A stretch of 64,000 nucleotides of DNA from Polynucleobacter necessarius (lineage in GTDB: Bacteria; Pseudomonadota; Gammaproteobacteria; Burkholderiales; Burkholderiaceae), in the NCBI RefSeq assembly GCF_900095175.1, contig NZ_LT606946.1, positions 312,712-376,711 on the forward strand, read 5' to 3'. Position 1 is the stretch's first letter. Each line of letters begins with the position of its first letter. The notes beneath the pieces were generated by a model. It searched no databases. It was not told the origin of the DNA and saw only the letters and a program-made list of their open reading frames with translations. Below, piece after piece: positions 50,516 through 61,632 of the stretch. A program made the translations under genes and the position numbers.

Positions 50516-51451
50516 TTAGGCTAGCCAGTCACGCGGCTTGAGGTAGTAGTCGTAAAGCTTAGCTTCTGGCGTCTCAGGTTTTGGCTGCCAGTTGTACCAC
50601 CATTGCACTACCGGTGGCATAGACATCAAAATAGATTCAGTGCGTCCACCAGAATGCAGACCAAAAATAGTGCCACGGTCAAATATCAAGTTGTATTCAA
50701 CATAACGACCGCGACGGTATTCTTGAAACGCTTTTTCTTCGGCGGTAAAGCTGTCTTTATAGCGACGCTCCACAATCGGCAGGTAAGCATCAATAAAAGC
50801 ATCGCCAACAGCGCGTGTCATGGCAAAGCTCTTCTCAAAACCAAGCTCATTAAAGTCATCAAAGAAAACACCACCAATACCACGGGGCTCTTCACGGTGC
50901 TTGAGATAAAAATATTCATCACACCATTTTTTAAATCGTGGATAGAGCTCCTCACCAAATGGATCTAAAGCATCCTTAGCTGTTTGATGGAAGTGTTTGC
51001 AATCCTCATCAACACCATAGTAGGGCGTCAGATCAAAGCCACCTCCAAACCACCACACAGGCTCTTTATCAGGAGCCTGTGCAATAATGCAGCGCACATT
51101 CATATGAGTGGTCGGCACCTTGGGATTATTTGGATGAAAGACCAGTGAAACGCCCATGGCTTCGAAGCTGCGACCTGCAACCTCTGGGCGATGGTGTGAT
51201 GCGGAAGGTGGCATTTGGTCACCGCGTACGTGTGAGAAGCCTACGCTACCTTTTTCTAGAATATTGCCACCATCCAAAATGCAGGTGCGCCCATAACCTT
51301 TAAGCTTGCTGTCTTCTGGCTTTTCCCAACCATCCACCATAAAAGTTTTGCCATCGAGCGCACTCATCGCAGTCGTGATGCGATCTTGCAGTCCTAAAAA
51401 GTAATTTTTTAATTCTGCAATATTGATTTGAGTATGTTCAGTTGATGACAA
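50516..51451 (-). CDS. hemF: Coproporphyrinogen-III oxidase, oxygen-dependent
   Basis: Haem-pathway enzyme of 311 residues. [56 protein letters not shown] and [35 protein letters not shown] are diagnostic. It is one base from the nadD start and uses O2, consistent with an aerobic organism. Confidence 0.97.
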   Translation of the reverse strand: MSSTEHTQINIAELKNYFLGLQDRITTAMSALDGKTFMVDGWEKPEDSKLKGYGRTCILDGGNILEKGSVGFSHVRGDQMPPSASHHRPEVAGRSFEAMGVSLVFHPNNPKVPTTHMNVRCIIAQAPDKEPVWWFGGGFDLTPYYGVDEDCKHFHQTAKDALDPFGEELYPRFKKWCDEYFYLKHREEPRGIGGVFFDDFNELGFEKSFAMTRAVGDAFIDAYLPIVERRYKDSFTAEEKAFQEYRRGRYVEYNLIFDRGTIFGLHSGGRTESILMSMPPVVQWWYNWQPKPETPEAKLYDYYLKPRDWLA

Positions 51452-51492
51452 GGTTTAAAGGTCGCTATATTGGGATGGATAAATGAATTGAA

Positions 51493-52770
51493 TTACTTCA
51501 CTGCGCGATAGCCAATATCTTTGCGATATTGCATGCCATCAAATTGAATTTTAGAAATAGCCTCATACGCTTTTTGCTGAGCACCGCGAACAGTATCTGA
51601 TAGACCCACTACGCACATCACTCGACCCCCTGAGGTGAGAAGCTTGCCATCTTGCAGCTTGGTACCAGCATGAAAGGTCAACTGGTCTTCGGTGTCGGCT
51701 GGAATGCCGGTGATAAGGTCGCCATTGCGCGGTGTATCTGGATAGTTATGGGCTGCGAGCACTACGCCTAATGCGGTACGACGATCCCAATCTAACTCCA
51801 CTTCGTTCAGGGTTCCGTCAACTGCATGGTCTAAGGCATTCACTAAATCACTACGCAGGCGCGCCATGATGGGTTGTGTCTCTGGATCACCCATGCGGCA
51901 ATTAAATTCCAAAGTCTTAATCTTGTCATCCGGAGAAATCATCAGACCCGCATAGAGGAAGCCAGTGTAAGGAATGCCATCAGCCTTCATACCCTTCACA
52001 GTAGGCATGATGACCTCTCGTAAAGCGCGTGCATGAATTTCTGGAGTGACAACTGGGGCAGGGGAGTATGCACCCATGCCGCCTGTGTTGGGACCCTGAT
52101 CAGCATCGAGTAGACGTTTATGGTCTTGGCTAGTGGCTAAGGCTAAAACATGTTTGCCATCTACGAGTACGATGAAGCTCGCTTCTTCGCCAGTCAGAAA
52201 TTCTTCAATGACTACGCGTGCACCAGCATTACCCAATTTGTTGTCGGCGAGCATCATATCGACGGCTGCATGGGCTTCTGCAAGATCCATTGCTACAACA
52301 ACACCTTTGCCTGCAGCTAGACCATCGGCCTTGATAACAATCGGCGCACCTTTAGCGTCAATGTAAGCATGCGCCTCTAATGCATTTGAAAATGTTTGGT
52401 ATTCCGCTGTTGGAATGCCATGACGCTTCATAAATGCTTTTGAGAAATCCTTTGAGGACTCCAATTGAGCGGCAAGTTGGGTTGGCCCAAAAATACGCAA
52501 GCCATTATTGCGGAATACATCTACGATGCCTGCAGCCAATGGGGCCTCAGGACCAGCTACGGTTAGATGAATTTTTTCACGCTTGGCAAAGTCTGCCAAT
52601 TCTTGAAGGCCTGAAATAGGAAGGTTTTGAATGCCTGCAGCATCCTGCTTTGCAGTGGCTGTGCCACCGTTGCCTGGCGCTACATATACGCTTTGAACTT
52701 GTGGGGATTGAGCAAGCTTCCATGCCAATGCATGTTCACGGCCGCCGGATCCAACTAAAAGAATTTTCAT
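51493..52770 (-). CDS. purD: Phosphoribosylamine-glycine ligase
   Basis: Purine-pathway ATP-grasp enzyme of 425 residues. N-terminal LLVGSGGREHALAWKL, APGNGGTA, the ATP-grasp region (IKADGLAAGKGVVVA, EEFLTGEEASFIVLVDG, AQDHKRLLDADQGPNTGGMGAYSP-like) and RMGDPETQ are present. Confidence 0.97.
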   Translation of the reverse strand: MKILLVGSGGREHALAWKLAQSPQVQSVYVAPGNGGTATAKQDAAGIQNLPISGLQELADFAKREKIHLTVAGPEAPLAAGIVDVFRNNGLRIFGPTQLAAQLESSKDFSKAFMKRHGIPTAEYQTFSNALEAHAYIDAKGAPIVIKADGLAAGKGVVVAMDLAEAHAAVDMMLADNKLGNAGARVVIEEFLTGEEASFIVLVDGKHVLALATSQDHKRLLDADQGPNTGGMGAYSPAPVVTPEIHARALREVIMPTVKGMKADGIPYTGFLYAGLMISPDDKIKTLEFNCRMGDPETQPIMARLRSDLVNALDHAVDGTLNEVELDWDRRTALGVVLAAHNYPDTPRNGDLITGIPADTEDQLTFHAGTKLQDGKLLTSGGRVMCVVGLSDTVRGAQQKAYEAISKIQFDGMQYRKDIGYRAVK

Positions 52771-52831
52771 AAAGAGCTAAAAGAGATATTGATGAATGGT
52801 ATTGAATGAATTGAACGGATAAACTGACTGA

Positions 52832-53536
52832 TTACAAAGAGGCATTTGTAAATACTTCTTGAACATCATCTAAGTTCTCAAGCGCATCTAATAGTTTTTG
52901 CATGCTTTCAGCTTGCTCACCTTCAAACTCAGTTTCTGTTTCAGGGCGCATCGTTACAGTGGCTATCTCTGCTTTTAAGCCGGCTTGAGTGAGAGCATCC
53001 TGAACTCTCGGAAAATCAGGAACTGGGGTGAGCACCTCAAGCGATCCATCTTCATGAGTAATCACATCCTCGGCGCCTGCATCTAGTGCAACCTCCATGA
53101 GTTGATCTTCATTGGTGCCAGGAGCAAATATCATCTGGCCGCAGTGTTTAAACATAAAGGCAACAGAACCTTCGGTGCCCATATTTCCACCATTTTTTTG
53201 CAAATGCATGGCGTACTTCGGCAACAGTGCGAGTGCGGTTATCCGTTAAGCAATCAACGATGATGGCTGCTCCATTAAGACCATAACCTTCATAACGAAT
53301 TTCTTCGTAGTTCACACCTTCTAGTGAGCCTGTGCCACGCTGAATTGCCCTTTGCACGTTGTCATTGGCCTTATCAATAGCCAGGCGCAAACGGGGGTGT
53401 TCGTAGCAATATCGCCGCCGCCTAATTTAGCTGCAACCGTAATTTCTTTGATGAGTTTGGTCCAAATCTTGCCGCGCTTTTCGTCTTGACGTCCTTTGCG
53501 GTGCTGAATATTGGCCCATTTCGAATGGCCGGCCAT
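52832..53536 (-). pseudogene. yebC: YebC/PmpR-type protein, two frameshifts
   Basis: Translation factor/regulator of about 235 residues readable in three frames. The start [18 protein letters not shown], middle [37 protein letters not shown] and C-terminal [16 protein letters not shown] are fully conserved. Breaks are at 53393-53401 (next to five G) and at 53193-53199, where seven A in the gene replace six. A homopolymer gain in such a conserved gene strongly suggests sequencing error. First gene of the yebC-rng run. Confidence 0.88.
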
Positions 53537-53677
53537 ACGGGTAAGTCCTTTTGAGTAATGTGGCTTGAAGTCTTTATTTTAAGGGCTTCTGAACCCAAGA
53601 ATGGGGGTGATGCAACTTTTTTGTTACACTCTCACCTCTTGGTAAGCTTCAATGCAGTTTTTCCACTGCAAACACCT

Positions 53678-53762
53678 GCCCCGGTGATGGAATTGGTAGA
53701 CGTGCCGGACTCAAAATCCGGTGCCGCAAGGCGTGGCGGTTCAAGTCCGCCCCGGGGCACCA
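53678..53762 (+). tRNA. tRNA-Leu (anticodon CAA)
   Basis: 85 bases with encoded CCA and a long variable arm (class II). Acceptor GCCCCGG/CCGGGGC, anticodon loop CTCAAAA with CAA, T-loop GTTCAAGTC. Confidence 0.95.
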
Positions 53763-53804
53763 TCTCAAATAGGTTGTTGTTTACGCCTTTAGATGATCTA
53801 AACC

Positions 53805-54746
53805 CTAAATCTCGTAAGTTTCTGCCTCGCTATTCATCGCCTGTTCCACAATTTTCTTCGTGAGCGTTGGTGAGAATAGTTCAATGAAGGTGTATACAAA
53901 AGAGCGCAGGTAGGCCCCTTGCTTAACGCCCAGATGCGTCACATTGTTACTAAACAAGTGCCCAACTGGAATGACTCGGAGATTACGATCTCTATCGGCG
54001 TCATAAGCTAAGCCAGCAACAATCCCGACACCCATTCTAGTTTCAACATAGGTCTTGATCACATCCGCATCAATCGCTTCCAAAATAATATCGGGGCTGA
54101 GATTACGTTGCGCAAATGCGGCATCAATCTTGCTGCGGCCTGCAAATGCTCTGTCGTATGTGATGAGTGGATACTTGGCAATTTCTTCCAAGGTGATGGT
54201 TGACTGATTGAGGAGGGGGTGACTCAGCGGCACCATGACTACGTGTTGCCATTGGTAGCCTGGAAGCGCAAGGACGCCAGGAGTATTGGCAATACCTTCG
54301 GTTGCTATTGCGATGTCAGCGCGATCATGAATGAGTAGCTCTGCAATTTGTCCTGGGCTTCCCTGTTGAATGCTGACCCGAACCTTTGGAAAGCGCTTGG
54401 TAAATTCGGTAAGTACTTTGGGTAAGGCATAGCGAGCTTGAGTATGTGTGGTGGCAATCACAAGGTTACCCTGATCCTGACTGGCAAAGTCTTTACCAAC
54501 TCTTCTGAGGGTTTCCACTTCATCCAGAATGCGCTCAATCGAAGCAAGAATTCTTTTGCCCGGCTCGGTAAGTGAGCGGATCCTTTTGCCGTGGCGACGA
54601 AATACCTCTACACCCAGCTCATCTTCCAGCTCAATAATGGCCTTGGAAACTCCAGGTTGAGAGGTAAAAAGTGCTTTGGCTGCGGAAGTCAGATTGAAGT
54701 TTTGTCTTACGGCTTCGCGGACAAAACGAAATTGGTGCAAATTCAT
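53805..54746 (-). CDS. cysB: CysB-type LysR regulator
   Basis: Regulator of 313 residues. Winged-helix N-terminus (NLTSAAKALFTSQPGVSKAIIELEDELGVEVFRRHGKRI) closely follows CysB/Cbl rather than other LysR branches. The effector domain (about 90-300) has HTQARYALPKVLTEF and PLITYDRAFAGRSKIDAAF. It controls sulfate assimilation with O-acetylserine as signal. It is 62 bases downstream of lptG. Confidence 0.9.
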   Translation of the reverse strand: MNLHQFRFVREAVRQNFNLTSAAKALFTSQPGVSKAIIELEDELGVEVFRRHGKRIRSLTEPGKRILASIERILDEVETLRRVGKDFASQDQGNLVIATTHTQARYALPKVLTEFTKRFPKVRVSIQQGSPGQIAELLIHDRADIAIATEGIANTPGVLALPGYQWQHVVMVPLSHPLLNQSTITLEEIAKYPLITYDRAFAGRSKIDAAFAQRNLSPDIILEAIDADVIKTYVETRMGVGIVAGLAYDADRDRNLRVIPVGHLFSNNVTHLGVKQGAYLRSFVYTFIELFSPTLTKKIVEQAMNSEAETYEI

Positions 54747-54808
54747 ATGGATTCCATTCTTTATATCAAATGAGATATATCAGTAAGATTCTATATGATT
54801 TTTTGGTA

Positions 54809-55963
54809 TTAAGCTCTAGATACCCAACGTAAACCCACAATCGCCAAAATGAAATACAGCAATGGGGGTGTTAATGCGGTAAGCAGCGCGGGCCAAGACC
54901 CCAAAAGGCCTACATTCGAGAAGAGCGAGTTAAAAAGCTGAAAGCTCATTCCCAGCATTATGCCGCCAAATATTTTAATACCGACACTGCCTGCGCGCAC
55001 CTTAAGGTAAGCAAATGGCAGGGCTAATGTCAGCATGACAAAGATCGTAAATGGGCAGATTACTTTTTTCCAGAACGCAATGGAGTGCCTCTGCGCATCT
55101 TGTTTGTTATCTCTCAAATGGGAAATAAATCGACCCAAACTAAAGATCGACATTTTTTCTGGACCCACTAAAAGCACGCTCAGAATTTGTGGTGTGACTT
55201 CAGACTCTAGACTCACGATTGGGTGGATAAAAGTTTGTGCCGAATAGACTGGGTTCAGCGGATCGGTCTGTTTGGTTTCTTTGAAGCGAGTTTCGGTAAC
55301 GTCATCCAGAAGCCACGTGCCTGTTTGATCAAAGCGTCCCGAAGCAGCACTTCGAATGGAGAGCAAGCGGCAGGCATCATCAAACTCGTACATATGAATA
55401 TTTTTGATTTCATTGTCTTGTTCAATTTTGCCAACGTTGACATAGCGGACTCCAGGCCTCACTGGGCCGCTGCCATCTTCATCGCGTAAGCGATCTTTTA
55501 CCCAAACCCCAGTCTTGAGTTGGGAGCTATACGATGAACCTAAAGCTTTCATGCGAATCTTCTCTGACAGATTCTCGGTATAGGGTCTCAGCCACTCACT
55601 CATGATGAGCGTCAGAACAACTAGAGGTAATGAAATCTTGGCCAAGGTAGTTAAACCCCTGCGGATATCTAACCCAGCAATACGTAAGATCGTGAACTCT
55701 GACTGGCTAGCCAACATGGCAAACACATAGATACTTCCAATCAGGCTAGCAATGGGAATGATCTCGGAAATCCGACTTGGCGCCTTCAATAAAACATGTA
55801 GGAGGGCTAGTGGCAGAGTGTACTGACCTTTTACAGAACCAAGCTCACTCAGAATGTCAAAGAATAAAAATAGTGCCACTAACGCAAATAGGATTAAGCC
55901 AAAGGCAGCATATATCTGCTTAGCTAAGTAGCGTTCAAAGATATAGGGGAATAGATATTTCAT
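54809..55963 (-). CDS. lptG: LPS export permease LptG
   Basis: Permease of 384 residues of the LptB2FG exporter. Four to six membrane helices with a large periplasmic beta-jellyroll between them (about 120-280). The motifs IFERYLAKQIYAAFGLILFAL and the C-terminal GGIMLGMSFQLFNSLFSNVGLL are typical. ATG overlaps the lptF stop. Confidence 0.92.
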   Translation of the reverse strand: MKYLFPYIFERYLAKQIYAAFGLILFALVALFLFFDILSELGSVKGQYTLPLALLHVLLKAPSRISEIIPIASLIGSIYVFAMLASQSEFTILRIAGLDIRRGLTTLAKISLPLVVLTLIMSEWLRPYTENLSEKIRMKALGSSYSSQLKTGVWVKDRLRDEDGSGPVRPGVRYVNVGKIEQDNEIKNIHMYEFDDACRLLSIRSAASGRFDQTGTWLLDDVTETRFKETKQTDPLNPVYSAQTFIHPIVSLESEVTPQILSVLLVGPEKMSIFSLGRFISHLRDNKQDAQRHSIAFWKKVICPFTIFVMLTLALPFAYLKVRAGSVGIKIFGGIMLGMSFQLFNSLFSNVGLLGSWPALLTALTPPLLYFILAIVGLRWVSRA

Positions 55964-57075
55964 CTATTGACCAAGAATGAGGGGAGCTGACGGCGCCACC
56001 ATTTCAACGAGGGGTTGATGCGGTTGCGTATAAGTAGAAAGGCAATGCCAAAGGCAAGGACATGTATGGGCCAAGCCACTACAAAAACATTTACCTTGCC
56101 TTGTGAGACAAAGTTTTGAGTGAGGTTGAGAAGATTGCTATAGATTAGATAAATCAGCACGGCATAAAACATCGCGGTGTAGTTACCCAGCCTGGGATTG
56201 ACGTAGGCAAGCGGGATGGCAATGAGTACCAAGCCTAAGGCCATCAATGGTAGGCCAATGCGCCAAAGTAATTCAGCATAATTCGGATTCATTGCAATCG
56301 GATCGGGATCATTTAGCAGTTCCATGACTGTTTTTTCACGATCGCGCGGCGCTGGATCAAGTGCACTTTTGCTATGAATTTGGGTGCTGTATTCAGCAAA
56401 TTCTAAAATTCTGAAATCTGGTTGCGTTGGGAGTCCTTCATAACGACGGCCATTATTGAGCACAATCGATTTCCCACCTCCCTCTGCATTCTCAATGAAT
56501 CCGGTGGCTGCAACGGCAACACTTAGCCGCCCATTTTTGGGTTCTGCCGCAAAGATATTCTTTACTTCGCTTTTATCGACATCCAACTCTTCAATAAAAA
56601 ATACCCGCTCTGCTTTAGCTGATTCCCTAAACTGACCCGCGGTAACCATAGATACATCACTACGTTGCTGAAAACGTTGACTAATGATGGTGGATTCGCG
56701 ATTGGCCCAAGGCCAAACAAAAAGAGCCAAGAGGGCGATGATGACAACCAGTGGCGCTGCAAAGCGCAGAATTGGTCTAATGAGACTGGCAATGCTCAGG
56801 CCACTAGCAAACCAAACAATCATTTCCGAATCTTTGTACCAGCGCACCAATACTATCAAGACGGCTACAAACAGGGAGACCGTGAGAAGAACGGCCATGT
56901 AGCTGAGGGTGGCTAGCGCTATTAAAACTAGGGCATCCTCTGGATTGATAGCGCCATTTGCGGCAAAGCCCAAAATTCGAATGACTAGGGTGGTAATCAT
57001 GATGGTGACCAAGACTAAAAAAACACCACCAGTCGTAAAACTGAGTTCACGGCGAAGGGCTTGGTGAAAAATCAT
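55960..57075 (-). CDS. lptF: LPS export permease LptF
   Basis: Permease of 371 residues paired with LptG. Same layout: FHQALRRELSFTTGGVFLVL at the start, a periplasmic domain, then RIGLPLMALGLVLIAIPLAYVNPRLG and IYLIYSNLLNL. Divergent from pepA. Confidence 0.92.
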   Translation of the reverse strand: MIFHQALRRELSFTTGGVFLVLVTIMITTLVIRILGFAANGAINPEDALVLIALATLSYMAVLLTVSLFVAVLIVLVRWYKDSEMIVWFASGLSIASLIRPILRFAAPLVVIIALLALFVWPWANRESTIISQRFQQRSDVSMVTAGQFRESAKAERVFFIEELDVDKSEVKNIFAAEPKNGRLSVAVAATGFIENAEGGGKSIVLNNGRRYEGLPTQPDFRILEFAEYSTQIHSKSALDPAPRDREKTVMELLNDPDPIAMNPNYAELLWRIGLPLMALGLVLIAIPLAYVNPRLGNYTAMFYAVLIYLIYSNLLNLTQNFVSQGKVNVFVVAWPIHVLAFGIAFLLIRNRINPSLKWWRRQLPSFLVNR

Positions 57076-57193
57076 GAATAAATAATGAGTTAGCTGTTAT
57101 TGGCTCACTCAAGATGTGAACCTGCATCTCGGAGGATAATGGATAAACACCCATTTTTTTCCTTGAATTGACTTAAAAATACATCAAGACATC

Positions 57194-58795
57194 ATGACCA
57201 TTCAATTTAGCACTAAGAATTTCGCGCAAGCCGATTTCAATAATCCGAAGCAGCTCAAGGCCAGTCTAGCCACTTTATTGGCGCAGAGCTCTGATTGCTT
57301 AGTTTTAGCCTACTCAAAAGCCGATTTAGATACCCTGGAAGCCGCCAAGTCTAAGTCTGGGCTTTTGCTCGAATTGGATCGCTTGCTTGGGGGCTCTGTC
57401 ACCCATGCCAATCTGGTTGGTGACCTTGATGCTCAGCATGCATCTACTTGCGTCATTCGAGCTGAAAAATCCTGGGCCGCATCTGGGGTAAAAGTGAAAC
57501 GCGTTCTCTTGGTGTCTTTGGGTGATATTGCCGCTGCTAGTGCACGCAGCTTGAGCTCTTACTCAAAAATTGCTCGCGCTGCTTTGAAGCAGTTGAGTGG
57601 GGGCTCCATCCAAAATGCTTTGTGGTTTATCCCGAGTTTCGCCTTAGGTCATCGAGCTGATTTCATTGCAGAAGAGGTACGTTTGACAATTCAATATGCA
57701 GGCGATCAAGCATATCGTTTTGGGGTTCGTCAGCCAGCAATGAAATTCAAGGCTAAAGATAAAGCGGACACTTTTAATCACCTCATCTTTGCAGGCAATG
57801 ACACTTGCGTTAAAGAGCTGAAGGCCTGTGTACCAGAAGGTGCTGCGATGGTTGAGGGTATGAACTTAGCTAAAGACTTGGGTAATTTACCTCCCAATAT
57901 TTGTACTCCAACTTACTTAGGTAAAGCAGTGCAAGGCTTGAGCAAGAAGACTGGCCTTAAGGTGGAAGTCTTGGGGCGCAAGCAAATTGAAGCTTTGGGA
58001 ATGGGCTCTTTTTTATCGGTAGCCCAAGGCTCAGATACCCCGCCACAATTTATTGTGATGCGTCATCAGGGTGGTAAAGCTGGTGAGGCCCCGATTGTGT
58101 TGGTGGGTAAGGGCATCACCTTTGATACAGGCGGTATTTCGCTAAAGCCTGGCGAAGCCATGGATGAGATGAAGTACGACATGTGCGGCGCTGCCTCTGT
58201 GATTGGCACGATGTATGCCACAGCGTTAATGAAGCTCAAAAAGAATGTTATCGGCGTGATTCCGACTTGTGAAAATATGCCTTCTGGTAATGCAACTCGC
58301 CCTGGAGATATTGTGAAGAGTATGTCAGGGCAAACGATTGAGATCCTAAATACGGATGCTGAAGGCCGTTTAATTTTGTGTGATGCCTTAACGTATGTTG
58401 AGCGCTTCAAGCCAAAGGCTGTGATTGATGTAGCCACTTTGACTGGTGCCTGCATCATTGCATTGGGTCATGTACATAGTGGCGTGTTCTCCGATGACGA
58501 GGGCTTGGTCCATTCCCTCACTAAAGCTGGTCATGCCTCTTTGGATACCGTATGGCGTTTGCCTTTAGATGCGGCTTACCATGAGCAGCTCAAATCGAAT
58601 TTTGCAGATGTCGCCAATATTGGTGGGCGCCCAGCAGGTAGCGTTACCGCAGCTTGCTTCTTATCCCGCTTTACCGAAAAATATAAATGGGCTCACTTAG
58701 ATATTGCTGGAACTGCATGGAAGAGTGGTGCCACTAAAGGCGCAACTGGACGCCCAGTTCCTTTGCTTGTGAATTACTTGTTAGATCAAAAATAA
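57194..58795 (+). CDS. pepA: Leucyl aminopeptidase
   Basis: Manganese/zinc aminopeptidase of 533 residues, somewhat longer than E. coli PepA. Catalytic VGKGITFDTGGISLKPGEAMDEMKYDMCGAASV and NTDAEGRLILCDALTY carry the metal ligands. The divergent N-terminal domain (1-190) is typical. Upstream gap of 118 bases holds no other gene. Confidence 0.96.
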   Translation: MTIQFSTKNFAQADFNNPKQLKASLATLLAQSSDCLVLAYSKADLDTLEAAKSKSGLLLELDRLLGGSVTHANLVGDLDAQHASTCVIRAEKSWAASGVKVKRVLLVSLGDIAAASARSLSSYSKIARAALKQLSGGSIQNALWFIPSFALGHRADFIAEEVRLTIQYAGDQAYRFGVRQPAMKFKAKDKADTFNHLIFAGNDTCVKELKACVPEGAAMVEGMNLAKDLGNLPPNICTPTYLGKAVQGLSKKTGLKVEVLGRKQIEALGMGSFLSVAQGSDTPPQFIVMRHQGGKAGEAPIVLVGKGITFDTGGISLKPGEAMDEMKYDMCGAASVIGTMYATALMKLKKNVIGVIPTCENMPSGNATRPGDIVKSMSGQTIEILNTDAEGRLILCDALTYVERFKPKAVIDVATLTGACIIALGHVHSGVFSDDEGLVHSLTKAGHASLDTVWRLPLDAAYHEQLKSNFADVANIGGRPAGSVTAACFLSRFTEKYKWAHLDIAGTAWKSGATKGATGRPVPLLVNYLLDQK

Positions 58796-58811
58796 GCGCA
58801 GAAAGTAATTC

Positions 58812-59276
58812 ATGGCCCGCATTGATTTTCATAGCAACGTTAGCAATAAGCTTGAATACGCTTGTCGCTTAACGCGCAAGATCTGGAGTGCTACACCTAC
58901 TGGCGAGTCTGTGCGCAACATCGTGATAGTGGGCGAAAAGACAGACCTCAAAAAATTAGATGAACTTCTATGGATATTTAGTGCATCAGATTTTTTGCCA
59001 CATTGCTTTATTGAAGATGAAACAGCGCTGGAAACACCCATCGTGCTGACAGATCATTTTTTGTCACCCGCCTTGCCTCAGTTGCCTCATGCAGACGTAT
59101 TAATTCACTTGGGTATGAAAATGCCATCTGATGTTTCAGCATTGCTTGCACACTTCCCTCGTATTGTTGAGGTTGTCACGATCAACGAAGTGGAACGTCT
59201 TGCAGGTCGCGAGCGATACAAGGCTTATCGTGACTTAGGTCATGAGCTACACAATTTTGATCAATCTAAAGCATGA
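58812..59276 (+). CDS. holC: DNA polymerase III chi subunit
   Basis: Protein of 154 residues; starts MARIDFHSNVSNKLEYACRLTRK and has the LDELLWIFSASDFLPHCF region of chi, which links the clamp loader to SSB. Located between pepA and lgt. Confidence 0.88.
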   Translation: MARIDFHSNVSNKLEYACRLTRKIWSATPTGESVRNIVIVGEKTDLKKLDELLWIFSASDFLPHCFIEDETALETPIVLTDHFLSPALPQLPHADVLIHLGMKMPSDVSALLAHFPRIVEVVTINEVERLAGRERYKAYRDLGHELHNFDQSKA

Positions 59277-59292
59277 TTGCTGATTACTTAGT

Positions 59293-60090
59293 ATGTTGAT
59301 TCATCCAGAATTTAATCCTGTCGTAATTCGGATTGGTGCATTTGCCATTCATTGGTATGGGCTAATGTATCTATTGGCATTTGCTCAATTTTTATTATTA
59401 GGTCGCCTGCGCATCCGTTCTCCGCGATATCAATCCTTGGGTTGGTCATATAAAGATCTTGAGGATCTCTTATTTGCTGGCGTTTTAGGCGTGGTGCTCG
59501 GCGGACGTTTGGGTTACACCTTGTTTTATATGCCTGGCTACTATCTTGCAAACCCGCTGAGTATCTTCAAGATATGGGAGGGCGGCATGTCTTTTCATGG
59601 CGGTCTACTAGGCGTCTTATTAGCCTTGCTCTGGTTTGCCTATCGTCGCAAGGCTTCCTTCTTTGTTGTGAGTGATTTAGTTGCGCCGCTCGTTCCATTT
59701 GGTTTGGCATTTGGCCGTTTAGGTAATTTCATTAATGGCGAGTTATGGGGAAGACCAACAGACCTGCCTTGGGCTATGGTGTTCCCAATGGTTGATTCGA
59801 TTCCACGCCACCCCTCCCAGATTTACCAATTCTTGGGTGAAGGTATTTGCCTAGGGATCGTGCTTTGGATTTATTCCAGTAAACCACGCAGGGTAGGGCA
59901 GATTTCTGGCTTATTTTTACTGGGCTATGGTATTTGTCGTTTCTTGGCGGAATTTGCTCGTGAGCCCGATGCCTTCTTGGGTCTCTTGGGCCTTGGTTTA
60001 TCTATGGGGCAGTGGCTTTCTGTACCCATGATTATTTTTGGAATTTACCTTATAGTGAGAGTAAATACGAAAAACGGCAGTTATCAGTAG
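59293..60090 (+). CDS. lgt: Prolipoprotein diacylglyceryl transferase
   Basis: Seven-helix enzyme of 265 residues that adds diacylglycerol to prelipoproteins. Signature [32 protein letters not shown] and [14 protein letters not shown] are diagnostic. Confidence 0.96.
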   Translation: MLIHPEFNPVVIRIGAFAIHWYGLMYLLAFAQFLLLGRLRIRSPRYQSLGWSYKDLEDLLFAGVLGVVLGGRLGYTLFYMPGYYLANPLSIFKIWEGGMSFHGGLLGVLLALLWFAYRRKASFFVVSDLVAPLVPFGLAFGRLGNFINGELWGRPTDLPWAMVFPMVDSIPRHPSQIYQFLGEGICLGIVLWIYSSKPRRVGQISGLFLLGYGICRFLAEFAREPDAFLGLLGLGLSMGQWLSVPMIIFGIYLIVRVNTKNGSYQ

Positions 60091-60219
60091 TTAAAAATCG
60101 GGTTTTCTAGGTCTTTTATAGTCAATTTCTTAAATTTGACTAAATTACCTGGTGATGCATTGGTTTTTTACGAAAACTACCTAATTTCTGAGCATATTTA
60201 CTAAGACTGAAAGATATCC

Positions 60220-61524
60220 ATGCTGGAGAAGTTAACCAAAGCTCGCAATTTGTCCAAGGCAAACAATGCCATCAAGCGTTTGATATCCGAACGAGGCGAA
60301 TCTAACGCACTCAGCATGGCTGATGATGTAGTTAATAACTATCGCAAATTAGCAAAAGATCAGCACGTCTCATTTTTTACTTTTTTGTTTGAGAAGCTCA
60401 ATCCCTAAGCGGATGCAGTGCTTAAGGCGGCTCAAAATTTCGTGGCTGATTCCAGCGCGCGTAATTACATCCAGCTTCAAAAGGTTTCCGAATCCCCTCG
60501 CCAAGAATTTTTTCGTCGCCTGAACCGCGCCAGTCATGGTACTGCGGCAGTGGTTCAGATGCGTCGAGATCTATTGCAGTTGTTGGATAAAAAACCAGAG
60601 TTGGCTGCGGTGGATTTCGATATGTGCCACTTGTTGTCTTCTTGGTTTAACCCGGGCTTCCTAAAAATACACCAGGTGGACTGGAAATCTCCAGCAGAGG
60701 TGCTGGAGAAATTAATTCAACATGAAGCAGTTCATGCGATTGATGGTTGGGATGACTTGCGTCGTCGACTTCAGCCAGATCGTCGTTGCTTTGCCTTCTT
60801 TCACCCGCAGTTGCCAAGTGAGCCCTTGATCTTTGTGGAAGTAGCGCTCTTGCCCGAGATCCCAACGGTGATCACACCACTGGTTGATAAAAAAGCAGAA
60901 ACGGTAGACCAGGCATCTCAATATAAGGTCGCCGTTTTCTACTCCATTACCAACTGCGAGCCCGGTCTTCGTGGTGTATCCATGGGGAATTTTCTGATTA
61001 AGAGGGTGGCGGAGAAATTGCATGCCGAATTCCCTGGAATCAAAACCTTTGTGACCTTGTCGCCCATTCCGGGATTCATGGATTGGGTTGCCGCAGGCGC
61101 TCATTTAGGTGAAGGTGTTCCAGGTGAGAGATTGAAGCCAAACCTCAAGTTAGCGCGCGATGCTGCGCTAGCAGTCTTGAAGCTTGATAGTCAGTCTTGG
61201 ACTGAACGGCTAGCGGGCGGCTGGCACCCAGATCTAGCCTCTGAGAAGGAAAAAGCTGCTTTATTATGCTTAGCAAGTATGTATTTGGGGCTTGCCTCGA
61301 CAGGGCGTGATGACAATCCAGTGGCCAAATTTCATTTGGGTAATGGTGCAAAGTTGCATTTAGTGAATTGGGCAGGGGATTTATCGCGCAAAGGATTACG
61401 TCAATCCGCTGGGCTAATGGTGAACTATCTTTATGACTTGGGAAGTGTGGAGGACAACCATGAGCGCTTTGCTAATGGAGAAATCGTCTACTCCAGAGCC
61501 GTAGGCCGCCTGATGGCACCCTAG
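60220..61524 (+). pseudogene. matA: Malonyl-CoA decarboxylase with in-frame TAA
   Basis: About 434 codons. N-terminal helical domain (residues 1-62) and C-terminal catalytic GNAT-like domain with YIQLQKVSESPRQEFFRRLNRA, HEAVHAIDGWDDLRRRL, ERRCFAFFHP-like, SITNCEPGLRGVSMGNFLIKRV and FVTLSPIPGF. A TAA at 60406-60408 interrupts the frame after LFEKLNP; coding resumes in the same frame at the next codon, so one substitution (Gln or Glu to stop) explains it. It releases CO2 from malonyl-CoA. First gene of the malonate cluster. Confidence 0.82.
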
Positions 61525-61632
61525 TGTTTTCCCTTGTATAGACTTTTGCAGTAAGTGTTAAGTGCCCTTAGAATGGGTGCTGTATTTATAAAAACGAAGT
61601 CAATCATTAGGTTGATACAAAAGGAGACAAAG